Source of the DNA: Bacteroidales bacterium
Lineage (GTDB): Bacteria; Bacteroidota; Bacteroidia; Bacteroidales; P3
NCBI GenBank assembly: GCA_017530105.1
Contig: JAFXMW010000089.1
Span: 1-32,401, forward strand
Reading direction: 5' to 3'
Length of the DNA: 32,401 bases
This document shows, in pieces, positions 24,727 through 32,239 of this stretch. Made by a program: the position numbers and the translations under genes. Under the pieces are notes generated by a model. That model saw only the letters and a list, made by a program, of their open reading frames with translations, had not been told where the DNA came from and did no database searches. Each line of letters opens with the position of its first letter. Positions within the stretch are counted from its first letter, which is position 1.

Positions 24727-26715
24727 CTATCTTCTTTTCTGCTGTTGTTTCTGCATCTCCTCGGTCATGCGCTGCATTTCCTCCAGACGTTTTTGGAAGG
24801 AGCTTTTCTTTTGAGGAGCGTTCTTGTGTTTGGCATCGTAGGCAGCCATGCGGGCACGGACTTTATTCTCGCTGGTGAATTTGCGGATAAGAACCATCTG
24901 GAGCATGGTAATAGTGAGCGAACAGAAGTAGTAGAGGTTAAGACCTGCTGCCATGCTGTTGAACATGAAAAGCATCATGAACGGCATGAAATACATCATA
25001 AACTTCATACCTGGCATACCGGCATTCATATTCTGGCCTTTCATGGTGTACCAAGTGTAGAAGAACTGCATGCCGAACATCAACAGGCAGAAGAGGGAAA
25101 CGTGGTCGCCATAGAGGGGAATGTTGAAGCCAAGGTCGAGGATGCTGTCGTAGGTGGAGAGGTCGTTACACCAGAGGAAAGGTTTCTGGCGGAGCTCGAT
25201 AGCCACAGGGTAGAACATGAACATGGCCGTGAGGATGGGCATCTGGATAAGCACCGGCAGGCATCCCGCCATGGGACTGTAGCCCGCTTTCTTTTGCAGA
25301 CGGGTCATTTCCTGCTGCTTCTGCATGGCCTGTTCGGGGTTGGGATATTTCTTGTTCAATGCCTCCATCTCGGGTTTGAGTATGCGCATGATGGCGGAAC
25401 CCTGGTAGGATTTGAAGGTGAGGGGGAAGAGAACAAGACGCAAAAGAATGGTGAAGACTATGATAATGATACCGTAGTTCCAGTTGAAGGTTTCGAGGAA
25501 GTTGAACACAGGAATAATGAGGTAGCGGCTGACGAATTTGGAGAACACCCACAAACCCAAGGGAAGCATTTTCTCAAACCCACGGTGCATGGCGTGGAGG
25601 TCGCGGTATTTGGTGGGGCCGAAATAGAAGTGCATACCCATAGAGCAGTCGCGCTCGCTGGTGTAGGTGAGGCCGATGGTGCTGCTCATGTCGCAGAGAT
25701 AGTTGGCATCGTTGTTGCTCTTGTCGGTGGTCTGCGAAAGGATGGCGTTTTCGAAAGTACTGTCTGCCACCAGGATGGCGCAGAAGAACTGCTGTTTGAA
25801 GGCTACCCACTCGACAGCGGTCTTGACGTTCTTGTCACCGTCGCGGCCACGCCCCACATCGTCCACATCGTCCTTGGCGGCCTTATAATAGATGCTGGAA
25901 TAGAACTTTTCGGGGTCTTTGTTACGGTTTTTGCTTCCACGGCTGCTGGCATCCACCTTTTCCTGGCGGTTCATTTTGTTGTGCCATTCAAAGTCCATAT
26001 AGTCGGTGGCACGAACAATATTCTTCAAACCTTGGAAATTGATTTCGAAATTGACATCATACTCGTCTCCGGCAATGACATAGTGGAATTCGACATACTT
26101 GTCCTGGCTGAGGCCGTTGCTGTCGCCCACATAGGCTCGGAAATGCAGGTCAACAGTCTCGTTTGAAGCAATCTCATACACACTGTCACCCTCAATCTTT
26201 TTCAGTTGGTTGCCATACCCTCGGTAAGGGACAAAAACCAAGTCTTTGGTGTTAATTACCCTTGTGTCCTCGGTGGAGAAGATGAGGTTCATATTGTCGT
26301 CGGCGGGGGTGATGAGCTGCAGGGGCAGGCTGTCGTATGTGGTGTATTGGCTCAGCACTACCTCACGAACCTGGGCACCCATGTTCGAGAAGGAAACTGT
26401 CATTTTCTCGTTCTTCACCGTCACATTGACCGTGTCGCCGAAGGCGCTTCCGTTGAACACCCCCATGTCACCACGCTGGTGCATCTGCAACTGACGCTGG
26501 GCAGAGCTGTCGCCCTGAGCCGCCAAACTATCGAGATGTGCCTTCACTGCAGCCACACTGTCGGCATAAGCCACGCTGTCCATATACGCCTGACGAATGG
26601 AGTCGTTCACACGCTGCCGCTCGGCAATTTCTTCCTTGCTGGGGGCCACCCACCACATGTAGCCAACAAAAATGGCAAAAATCAGTACCAGACCGATAAT
26701 CAATTTTTTATTCAT
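24727..26715 (-). CDS. yidC: Membrane protein insertase YidC/Oxa1
   Basis: A 662-residue inner-membrane insertase that works with or without SecYEG to insert membrane proteins. It has an N-terminal membrane anchor (about residues 4-24), a large periplasmic beta-sandwich domain (to about 375), then the conserved five-helix insertase core. The first core helix, NYGIIIIVFTILLRLVLFPLT, carries the hydrophilic-groove arginine; YSPMAGCLPVLIQMPI and GLNLYYFCSLTITMLQMVLI follow. The Lys/Arg/Gln-rich C-terminal tail fits a ribosome-binding extension. Length and layout match the Bacteroidota form, which is longer than that of E. coli. It is the first gene of the minus-strand operon with nhaD. Confidence 0.97.
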   Translation of the reverse strand: MNKKLIIGLVLIFAIFVGYMWWVAPSKEEIAERQRVNDSIRQAYMDSVAYADSVAAVKAHLDSLAAQGDSSAQRQLQMHQRGDMGVFNGSAFGDTVNVTVKNEKMTVSFSNMGAQVREVVLSQYTTYDSLPLQLITPADDNMNLIFSTEDTRVINTKDLVFVPYRGYGNQLKKIEGDSVYEIASNETVDLHFRAYVGDSNGLSQDKYVEFHYVIAGDEYDVNFEINFQGLKNIVRATDYMDFEWHNKMNRQEKVDASSRGSKNRNKDPEKFYSSIYYKAAKDDVDDVGRGRDGDKNVKTAVEWVAFKQQFFCAILVADSTFENAILSQTTDKSNNDANYLCDMSSTIGLTYTSERDCSMGMHFYFGPTKYRDLHAMHRGFEKMLPLGLWVFSKFVSRYLIIPVFNFLETFNWNYGIIIIVFTILLRLVLFPLTFKSYQGSAIMRILKPEMEALNKKYPNPEQAMQKQQEMTRLQKKAGYSPMAGCLPVLIQMPILTAMFMFYPVAIELRQKPFLWCNDLSTYDSILDLGFNIPLYGDHVSLFCLLMFGMQFFYTWYTMKGQNMNAGMPGMKFMMYFMPFMMLFMFNSMAAGLNLYYFCSLTITMLQMVLIRKFTSENKVRARMAAYDAKHKNAPQKKSSFQKRLEEMQRMTEEMQKQQQKRR

Positions 26716-26769
26716 ATCTATCTATAAATCACAAAAATTCGCAAAAAATTCAAATTACATTTCGGTTTG

Positions 26770-26777
26770 CAAAGTTA
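26770..26777 (-). promoter_or_regulatory. yidC: -7 promoter element for the yidC operon
   Basis: Minus-strand TAACTTTG followed by C, 54 nt upstream of the yidC start; no TTG at the ideal position. It faces away from the lipoprotein gene's promoter in the divergent intergenic region. Confidence 0.5.
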
Positions 26778-26851
26778 CGATTATTTTCTCATACTTATAG
26801 TGATGAAAAAATATTTTTCTCAAAAAGAATGATTTATTCAAAAGAAATGTG

Positions 26852-26859
26852 TAATTTTG
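26852..26859 (+). promoter_or_regulatory. -7 promoter element for the lipoprotein gene
   Basis: TAATTTTG, 22 nt before the ATG at 26882, giving a very short leader. No TTG at the ideal spacing. Confidence 0.5.
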
Positions 26860-26881
26860 TACTTTCAAAAAATAGTGTACC

Positions 26882-27289
26882 ATGAATAGTAAGAATTTCC
26901 GTTTAGCGCTCATTTTGTTGGCAGTTATGCCCATTTTATTTATTGGATGCAACCGTTCTCAGACCCCTGCCGAACCCGTTTACGACACCATTCCTCTCGA
27001 ACCTGAGCCCGAACCCGAACCCGAAGTGGTGATAGAAGAGCCTGCTCCGAAACCCGCACCGGCTCCCCGACAGGCCGTTCGCAAAGAGCCCCAAAAAGAG
27101 GAGGTTCTTTATATCTCCGGCCACGGAGCCAATGGCCGCGTCTGGGGTCACATCACCATGAAAGGCAACAAGGGCAGAGGCAGCGTTACCGACGAGCATG
27201 AGAATGCCCTCACCGTCACCTGCACCCGTCAAGGCGAAGAACTCATCTGCTACGACCAGAACAGCCGCCAGTACATCTTCAGACTTTAA
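26882..27289 (+). CDS. Hypothetical lipoprotein with Pro/Glu-rich linker
   Basis: A 135-residue predicted lipoprotein. The signal segment ends in a lipobox, ILFIGC, so Cys23 would be acylated. A linker of about 45 residues follows, first Glu-Pro repeats then Pro-Ala-Lys, typical of spacers that hold a domain away from the membrane. The C-terminal 60 residues form a small beta-rich domain (VLYISGHGANGRVWGHITM...YDQNSRQYIFRL). No family was recognised. It diverges from yidC and precedes the restriction-modification island by 95 nt, with only a weak hairpin near 27292-27313. Confidence 0.7.
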   Translation: MNSKNFRLALILLAVMPILFIGCNRSQTPAEPVYDTIPLEPEPEPEPEVVIEEPAPKPAPAPRQAVRKEPQKEEVLYISGHGANGRVWGHITMKGNKGRGSVTDEHENALTVTCTRQGEELICYDQNSRQYIFRL

Positions 27290-27384
27290 TAAGTCTTTTC
27301 GACTTTCGAGACATAGAATCATACGTTAGGTATTACCTTTTCAAGCCGAATAATAATTCATTAATTTCTACAATCATACCAAAG

Positions 27385-28398
27385 ATGTACAAGTCCCTCG
27401 AAATATGTGCAGGTGCTGGTGGTCAAGCCTTGGGATTAGAGCAAGCCGGTTTCGAGCATGTTGCTTTGGTTGAGATTGAGCAGGATTATTGCGAATGCCT
27501 ACGCCTTAATAGGCCAAAATGGAATGTCATTTGCCAAGATATACATTACTTTGATGGTAGACCTTACAGAAATAGGATCGACCTGTTATCAGGCGGTGTT
27601 CCATGTCCCCCTTTCAGTGTGGCGGGCAAACAATTAGGCAGTAAGGATGAACGAGACCTGTTCCCTGAAATGCTGCGACTCGTAATGGAAATACACCCAA
27701 AGGTGGTAATGATAGAAAATGTGAGAGGCTTGTTGTCATCAAAATTTGACCAATACCGATTTACTATCCTGGCAGAATTGACTAAGATGGGATACAACAC
27801 CCACATCCAATTACTTAATGCCTCTGATTATGGGGTTCCACAATTGAGACCCCGAGTCATCATTGTCGGTGTAAGCAACAACATAATAGACACATTCGTC
27901 TATCCATTCCCCCACAGGAAAGATACTCGTACCGTAGGTGATACGCTGTTTGACTTAATGGCAGCAAACGGATGGGAAGACGCCGAATCTTGGAGAAGAA
28001 AAGCCAATAACATAGCTCCAACAATAGTGGGAGGGAGCAAAAAACACGGGGGTGCTGATCTTGGCCCCAGCAGGGCCCGATTAGCGTGGGCAGAATTGGG
28101 TATTGATGGACGCGGTGTGGCCGAGGAGTCTCCTGCTAAAGGATTTATAGGAATGCCCAAACTTACACCAAGAATGATTGCTCGAATCCAAGGCTTTCCT
28201 GACGAGTGGAGTTTTGGAGACAGAAAAACCAAAGCCTGCCGAATGATTGGCAACGCATTTCCTCCACCTGTTGCACGGGCTGTTGGAGAAAGGATTATTA
28301 CCGTATTAGATAATGCAATGAACTATGGAAGCACTAATTACAAGAGAGCGGAAACTCTATCACCAAATGTTGCTTTCGGGCAACGTATTAACTATTGA
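27385..28398 (+). CDS. DNA (cytosine-5-)-methyltransferase of a type II R-M system
   Basis: A 337-residue m5C methyltransferase. Motif I is SLEICAGAGGQALGLEQAG (AdoMet binding); motif IV is GGVPCPPFS with catalytic Cys74 (PCPPF rather than the more usual PCQPF); motif VI is ENVRGL (Glu111); motif VIII is QLRPR (153-157); motif IX is RIQGFPDEW; motif X is IGNAFPPPVA. The target-recognition region between VIII and IX contains GGSKKHGGADLGPSRAR, a block I associate with methyltransferases for CCGG-core sites. It overlaps the adjacent endonuclease gene by 74 nt. The endonuclease belongs to the NgoMIV group, so GCCGGC is the likely target. Composition is AT-rich next to its neighbours (24 of 60 G+C at 27661-27720), suggesting acquisition. 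All motifs look intact. Confidence 0.94.
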   Translation: MYKSLEICAGAGGQALGLEQAGFEHVALVEIEQDYCECLRLNRPKWNVICQDIHYFDGRPYRNRIDLLSGGVPCPPFSVAGKQLGSKDERDLFPEMLRLVMEIHPKVVMIENVRGLLSSKFDQYRFTILAELTKMGYNTHIQLLNASDYGVPQLRPRVIIVGVSNNIIDTFVYPFPHRKDTRTVGDTLFDLMAANGWEDAESWRRKANNIAPTIVGGSKKHGGADLGPSRARLAWAELGIDGRGVAEESPAKGFIGMPKLTPRMIARIQGFPDEWSFGDRKTKACRMIGNAFPPPVARAVGERIITVLDNAMNYGSTNYKRAETLSPNVAFGQRINY

Positions 28399-29182
28399 CA
28401 AAGATGGTATTCCGAGCAATGCCGACCGTGCATCTGAACTCTCAAAGTTCATTGCCCGGCATGTTGCTGACAGCCTAATGGCCGAGGTGCACGAAAAAAT
28501 ACAAGGGCAGACATCCGGTGCCAAGTTTGAGCAGATTAATATGGTGTTTCTGACTAATACATTTCCTTTCCTACAGAACATCAGACCCTGAAAATGGCAT
28601 ATTGAAAAACTGGGCAACCGCAGCCAAATAAAGACTAGCAACTTCGTTCAGTACGCCCATTTGGAGATTTTAAATGAATTTGTCAAGCAAAATGCAGACC
28701 TTGCGACAAGTCTTGGAAACGATTATATGGTTGCCCCTGATGTGGTAATATACCGTGAGGCAGAACTAGACGAAACAATCAACAATAAAGCCGTTATTAT
28801 TGATAATCAATACGCCAAATTAACAGACATCAGAAAGTCAAATGGAGGGCTACCAATATTGCATGCGTCCATTTCTGCTAAATGGACGATACGGAGTGAC
28901 CGTGCCCAGAACAGCAGAACCGAGGCTCTCGGCCTAATACGGAATCGCAAAGGGCATCTGCCACATATCGTTGTAGTGACAGCCGAACCATTGCCGTCTC
29001 GATTGGCTTCATTGGCATTGGGTACAGGTGATATTGACTGCGTATATCATTTTGCTCTTCCTGAACTATGTAATGCCATCGACGCCTCTGGTGCAGAAGA
29101 CTCTATTGAAATGTTAAAGATACTCATTGAAGGTAAAAGACTAAAAGATATAAGTGATTTACCACTTGATCTTGCCGTGTGA
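28325..29182 (+). pseudogene. NgoMIV-family type II restriction endonuclease, interrupted by an in-frame TGA
   Basis: Read through one TGA at 28589-28591, this is a 285-position reading frame with no frameshift. NgoMIV-group enzymes cut within CCGG-core sites and use Glu70, Asp140, Lys187 and Glu201 (numbering from memory). Counting the TGA as one residue, the equivalents here are Glu69 (GAKFEQ), Asp139 (APDVVIY), Lys186 (SISAK) and Glu200 (SRTEA): the spacings of 70, 47 and 14 are identical, and NgoMIV is about the same length. A G-to-T change turning GGA (Gly) into TGA would explain the stop. The break separates Glu69 from the rest of the active site, so the enzyme is probably dead unless read through. 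The start at 28325 overlaps the methyltransferase end. Confidence 0.9.
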
Positions 29183-29224
29183 TTTTATGATAATGATAAT
29201 ATGATAACAAAATAAGATAGAATA

Positions 29225-30076
29225 ATGAAAAACATCTCAGAACTCCAAACCATCGCCACGCAAGTGCGTCGCGACATACTCCGAATGACCACCGCCGCCA
29301 AATCAGGCCACCCCGGCGGCTCACTGGGCACTGCCGACTGGATGACTGCCATGCAGTTCAACATCCTCGACCAAGACCCCGCCAAATTCACCATGGATGG
29401 CAACGGACAAGACATGCTCTTTGTGTCGCAAGGACACATCACCCCCGTCATATATAGCACCATGGCCCGCCGCGGATTTTTCCCCGTCGAGGAGTTGAAG
29501 ACCTTCCGCCAGTTCGGCACCCGCCTGCAAGGGCATCCCTCCACCGAACACGGGCTGCCCGGCATCCGCATGGCCAGCGGCTCCCTCGGACAAGGCATGA
29601 GCGTAGGCATCGGCGCCGCCCTTGGCAAAAAGATGACCGGCGACAACCACCTCGTCTACACCCTCCATGGCGACGGCGAGTTGCAAGAAGGTCAAATCTG
29701 GGAAGCCGTCATGTTCGCCGGAGCCAAGCACGTCGACAACCTCATCGCCACCATCGACTACAACCACCAGCAAATCGACGGCACCACACAGCAAGTCATG
29801 GACCTCGGCGACCTCAAAGCCAAGTTCGAGGCCTTCATGTGGACCGTTGTAGTCATCCCTAACGGCAACGACATGCAGCAAGTGCTGGACGGCATGGCCA
29901 AAGCCAAGTCCCTCACCGGCCAAGGCAAACCCGTCTGTGTCATCCTCACCACCGAGATGGGCTATGGCGTGGACTTCATGCAAGGCATCAACAAATACCA
30001 CGGCTCCGTCCTTTCGGCCGACGACCTGCCCAAAGCCCTCGCCCAACTCCCCGAAACCGAACTCGGCGACTATTAA
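29225..30076 (+). CDS. Transketolase, N-terminal (thiamine-diphosphate-binding) subunit
   Basis: A 283-residue cytoplasmic subunit of a split transketolase, which moves two-carbon ketol units between sugar phosphates in the non-oxidative pentose phosphate pathway. Thiamine diphosphate-binding features: SGHPGGSLG with His29, QGH with His71, GSLGQGMSVGIGAALG, and the GDG (149-151)...N180 motif for Mg2+ and the pyrophosphate. The length and the end after GYGVDFM...HG match the N-terminal half only. The C-terminal half, usually the next gene in split systems, is not downstream; a hairpin and a VWA gene follow. It must therefore pair with a subunit encoded elsewhere. GC-rich composition (38 of 60 at 29581-29640) contrasts with the R-M island that ends 42 nt upstream. 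Confidence 0.93.
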   Translation: MKNISELQTIATQVRRDILRMTTAAKSGHPGGSLGTADWMTAMQFNILDQDPAKFTMDGNGQDMLFVSQGHITPVIYSTMARRGFFPVEELKTFRQFGTRLQGHPSTEHGLPGIRMASGSLGQGMSVGIGAALGKKMTGDNHLVYTLHGDGELQEGQIWEAVMFAGAKHVDNLIATIDYNHQQIDGTTQQVMDLGDLKAKFEAFMWTVVVIPNGNDMQQVLDGMAKAKSLTGQGKPVCVILTTEMGYGVDFMQGINKYHGSVLSADDLPKALAQLPETELGDY

Positions 30077-30101
30077 TCCCTGTCTTAAAACAGAAATTTC
30101 C

Positions 30102-30130
30102 AGCCACCCGAAGCACCGCCTCGGGTGGCT
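30102..30130 (+). terminator. Strong hairpin after the transketolase gene
   Basis: A perfect 10-bp stem, AGCCACCCGA with TCGGGTGGCT, and a 9-nt loop, 25 nt past the stop. The following bases (TATATATAGCC) are AT-rich but not a pure T-run, so termination efficiency is uncertain. Confidence 0.6.
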
Positions 30131-30205
30131 TATATATAGCCGTCTCTCCCACCCTCTCATACAAGCCATCTGGGTCCCTGAAAAACAATTATTATTCCAA
30201 ACTCC

Positions 30206-30235
30206 TTGCCAATCCAATAATTATTCGTAACTTTG
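30206..30235 (+). promoter_or_regulatory. Bacteroidota-type promoter for the VWA gene
   Basis: TTG (30206-30208), exactly 19 nt, then TAACTTTG (30228-30235) followed by C. Full consensus match, 24 nt before the ATG at 30260. Confidence 0.8.
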
Positions 30236-30259
30236 CAGCGCAAAACATCCCCAAACCCC

Positions 30260-31645
30260 ATGCGCAGACCATTCATTATAATAGTCTTACTACTGGCCGC
30301 TCTCACAGCCCGTGCCCAGCACACACCCCGTCAGGAAACCACCCGTGTCCTGCTCATCCTCGACTGCTCGCAAAGCATGTGGGACAAATGGCAGAGCGAC
30401 TCGAAGATTAAAGTCACCCAGCAAGTACTGCTGCGCTTTCTCGACAGCATCCAAGGCCATACCGACATGGAAGTGGCTTTGCGTGTCTTCGGCCACCTCA
30501 ACAAAGACGCCATCTCCACCCAGCTCGAAGTGCCCTTTGCTCCCGACAATGCCTACCAGCTGAAAAGCAAACTCAAAACCCTCGTACCCAACGGTGGGTG
30601 CACCGCAGCCACCGCCCTCGACCGCTCGCTCAAAGACTTTCCCAAAGACGACCACGCCCGCAACATCATCCTCATCATCACCGATGGCATGGACGACCCC
30701 GACGGCAACCTCTGCGATGTGGCACAACGCATCCAGCAAAGCGGCACCATAGTCCAAACTTTCATCATCGGCATCGGCAGCCCAGACAACTTCAAGCAAC
30801 AGCCCGACTGTGCAGGCCGTTTCACCCTGCTCACTAATGAAGAACGTTTCGACGAAACCCTTCGCGAAATCTTTTTCCTATCCGACCAGGATGCCTTTAT
30901 TACTTTTTCCTTGGTCGATAGCGACAACCGGCCCTACGAGACCGATGTTCCCATAACCCTGTTCGACCACCGCACCCACACCCTCCGCTACACCACCCTC
31001 TACCACTATACCTCCGACACCCCGCCCGACACCCTTGCCGTCGACCCCTTTGTCAACTACGACATCACTGTCCACACCACACCCTCCATCCAACTCCTTG
31101 ACCGCCATCTCAAACCCGGACGCCACACACTCATCCCCATCACAGCACCCCAAAGCAGTCTTACCCTCAGTCACGAAAACCGCCGCACAGCATTCCAACT
31201 GCCCCCCTATACCATATTGATACGTCCCCACGGCGAATCCGAACTGCTCGCCTCCCAGCCCATCAACGCCACCCGCCGCTACCTTGCCGGCAACTACGAC
31301 ATCGAAGTACTCTCCCTTCCCGTCATCCGCCTCAACAACATCGCCCTCCGCGACGGCTCCAACATCAGCCTCCAGATACCCGTCCCCGGCCAGTTGGCTC
31401 TCGACAAACCCGCCACCCCTTCCACCGGCAGCATCTTTGTCTACCATGCCGACGGTCTCCAATGGGTTTGCGACCTCGACCCCACCGCCACTACCGAGCG
31501 CATCACCCTCATGCCGGGACAATACCTGCTCATCCTCCGTCCCCTCGACAATCCCTCGCACGATGCCGTTCGCTCATTTCCGTTTACCATTCAGTCCGCA
31601 CAACAAACAGGTCTCAAAACCGAAAACAACCGCAAAAAACGCTGA
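30260..31645 (+). CDS. Secreted von Willebrand factor A domain protein
   Basis: A 461-residue exported protein. The ATG at 30260 opens a signal peptide (MRRPFIIIVLLLAALTARAQ); an earlier in-frame TTG lies on the -7 element and is rejected. Residues about 28-220 form a VWA domain with a complete MIDAS metal site: D35-x-S37-x-S39 (DCSQSM), Thr115 (GGCTAAT) and Asp142 (ITDGMDD). Beta-rich repeated segments follow, each like a carboxypeptidase-regulatory or Ig-type strand set, and the C-terminus is basic. VWA domains bind protein partners through Mg2+; the partner is unknown. There is no T9SS domain or lipobox, so a periplasmic location is most likely. It is a single-gene unit with its own promoter and terminator. 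Confidence 0.88.
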   Translation: MRRPFIIIVLLLAALTARAQHTPRQETTRVLLILDCSQSMWDKWQSDSKIKVTQQVLLRFLDSIQGHTDMEVALRVFGHLNKDAISTQLEVPFAPDNAYQLKSKLKTLVPNGGCTAATALDRSLKDFPKDDHARNIILIITDGMDDPDGNLCDVAQRIQQSGTIVQTFIIGIGSPDNFKQQPDCAGRFTLLTNEERFDETLREIFFLSDQDAFITFSLVDSDNRPYETDVPITLFDHRTHTLRYTTLYHYTSDTPPDTLAVDPFVNYDITVHTTPSIQLLDRHLKPGRHTLIPITAPQSSLTLSHENRRTAFQLPPYTILIRPHGESELLASQPINATRRYLAGNYDIEVLSLPVIRLNNIALRDGSNISLQIPVPGQLALDKPATPSTGSIFVYHADGLQWVCDLDPTATTERITLMPGQYLLILRPLDNPSHDAVRSFPFTIQSAQQTGLKTENNRKKR

Positions 31646-31654
31646 CAAAAGACA

Positions 31655-31690
31655 CAAAAAAAAGCCGTGCACTGCACGGCCTCATTTCTT
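31655..31690. terminator. Bidirectional terminator between convergent genes
   Basis: A perfect 7-bp GC-rich stem, GCCGTGC (31664-31670) with GCACGGC (31674-31680), and a 3-nt loop. A-run on the left and T-rich bases on the right. The minus-strand reading, which ends in nine T residues, is the stronger one and serves the gene at 31703-32041; the plus-strand reading serves the VWA gene. Confidence 0.88.
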
Positions 31691-31702
31691 TTCTTCTGAT
31701 TG

Positions 31703-32041
31703 TTACTTATTGTTGGTACCACCGCCAAGGTGCTCCCAGTCATCCTGGAAATGTCCGGGGTTAAAACGCACCACATGTCTGTGATAACGACCCAAGAAGC
31801 TGCAGAAAGAATAAGCGCAAGACTCATCCGGCAGGAAATAATGGATGTGGGTCTCACCGGCATAGATGTTGCCACCGCAATGCGGGCAAATGGCAAACTC
31901 GGGGTCTTTCGAATCCAGATACTCCTCAGTCGTGGGAATAGACTGGTCGTTTTCGCTCTTGTTGCAGGAGTAAAAACTCAACGAAGCAACGAGTGCAAAA
32001 CTCACCACCAAGCACGACAGGAAAAATTTCTTCTTTGTCAT
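31703..32041 (-). CDS. Small Cys/His-rich putative lipoprotein
   Basis: A 112-residue predicted lipoprotein: basic start, hydrophobic stretch, then SFYSC with probable lipidated Cys26. The mature part has CPHC (Cys52 and Cys55), a THIHYF segment (His65 and His67), and a second pair, Cys75 and Cys80, in ESCAYSFC. Two Cys pairs resemble a zinc-ribbon-like metal site, which is unusual for an exported lipoprotein. No family was recognised. It has its own -7 element and a strong terminator, so it is monocistronic. Confidence 0.75.
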   Translation of the reverse strand: MTKKKFFLSCLVVSFALVASLSFYSCNKSENDQSIPTTEEYLDSKDPEFAICPHCGGNIYAGETHIHYFLPDESCAYSFCSFLGRYHRHVVRFNPGHFQDDWEHLGGGTNNK

Positions 32042-32150
32042 TATTGTACTGTTTTTATTGTTTATTATTTTCTATTAAAAATATCTATAATGTTGAATAC
32101 AAAAGAATTGCGACACAAAAACGGCTTTCAATCCTTAATATTCAACTTTG

Positions 32151-32158
32151 CAAAGATA
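32151..32158 (-). promoter_or_regulatory. -7 promoter element for the Cys/His lipoprotein gene
   Basis: Minus-strand TATCTTTG followed by C. The -33 position reads GTG rather than TTG. It implies a leader of about 100 nt before the start at 32041. Confidence 0.55.
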
Positions 32159-32239
32159 AGCATATTTTTTTAAATAGCACTATTTTTTTTATTTTTTTTA
32201 CCAACTCCGGCTCTCTCCGCCGCCGCAAGGCAACCCTTT

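Noticed and set aside
24724..26166. Long open frame of 480 codons on the plus strand opposite yidC
   Set aside because: It is the antisense shadow of yidC; low-complexity His/Glu/Val-rich translation with no domain. Similar shadows opposite nhaD, the 439-residue protein and the GH2 fusion were dropped for the same reason.
28589..28591. TGA recoded as glycine or selenocysteine rather than a stop
   Set aside because: TGA ends other genes here (962-964, 19993-19995, 28396-28398, 31643-31645), so an altered code is unlikely. No selenocysteine insertion structure is evident, and a plain nonsense change explains the data.
28592..28660. Frameshift in the endonuclease between two ORFs
   Set aside because: The two pieces are in the same frame (start offsets differ by a multiple of three) and active-site spacing is exact, so no indel is needed.
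27290..29224. Attachment sites or target-site duplications bounding the R-M island
   Set aside because: I compared the flanks (27290-27384 and 29183-29224) and found no convincing direct repeat, integrase or transposase.
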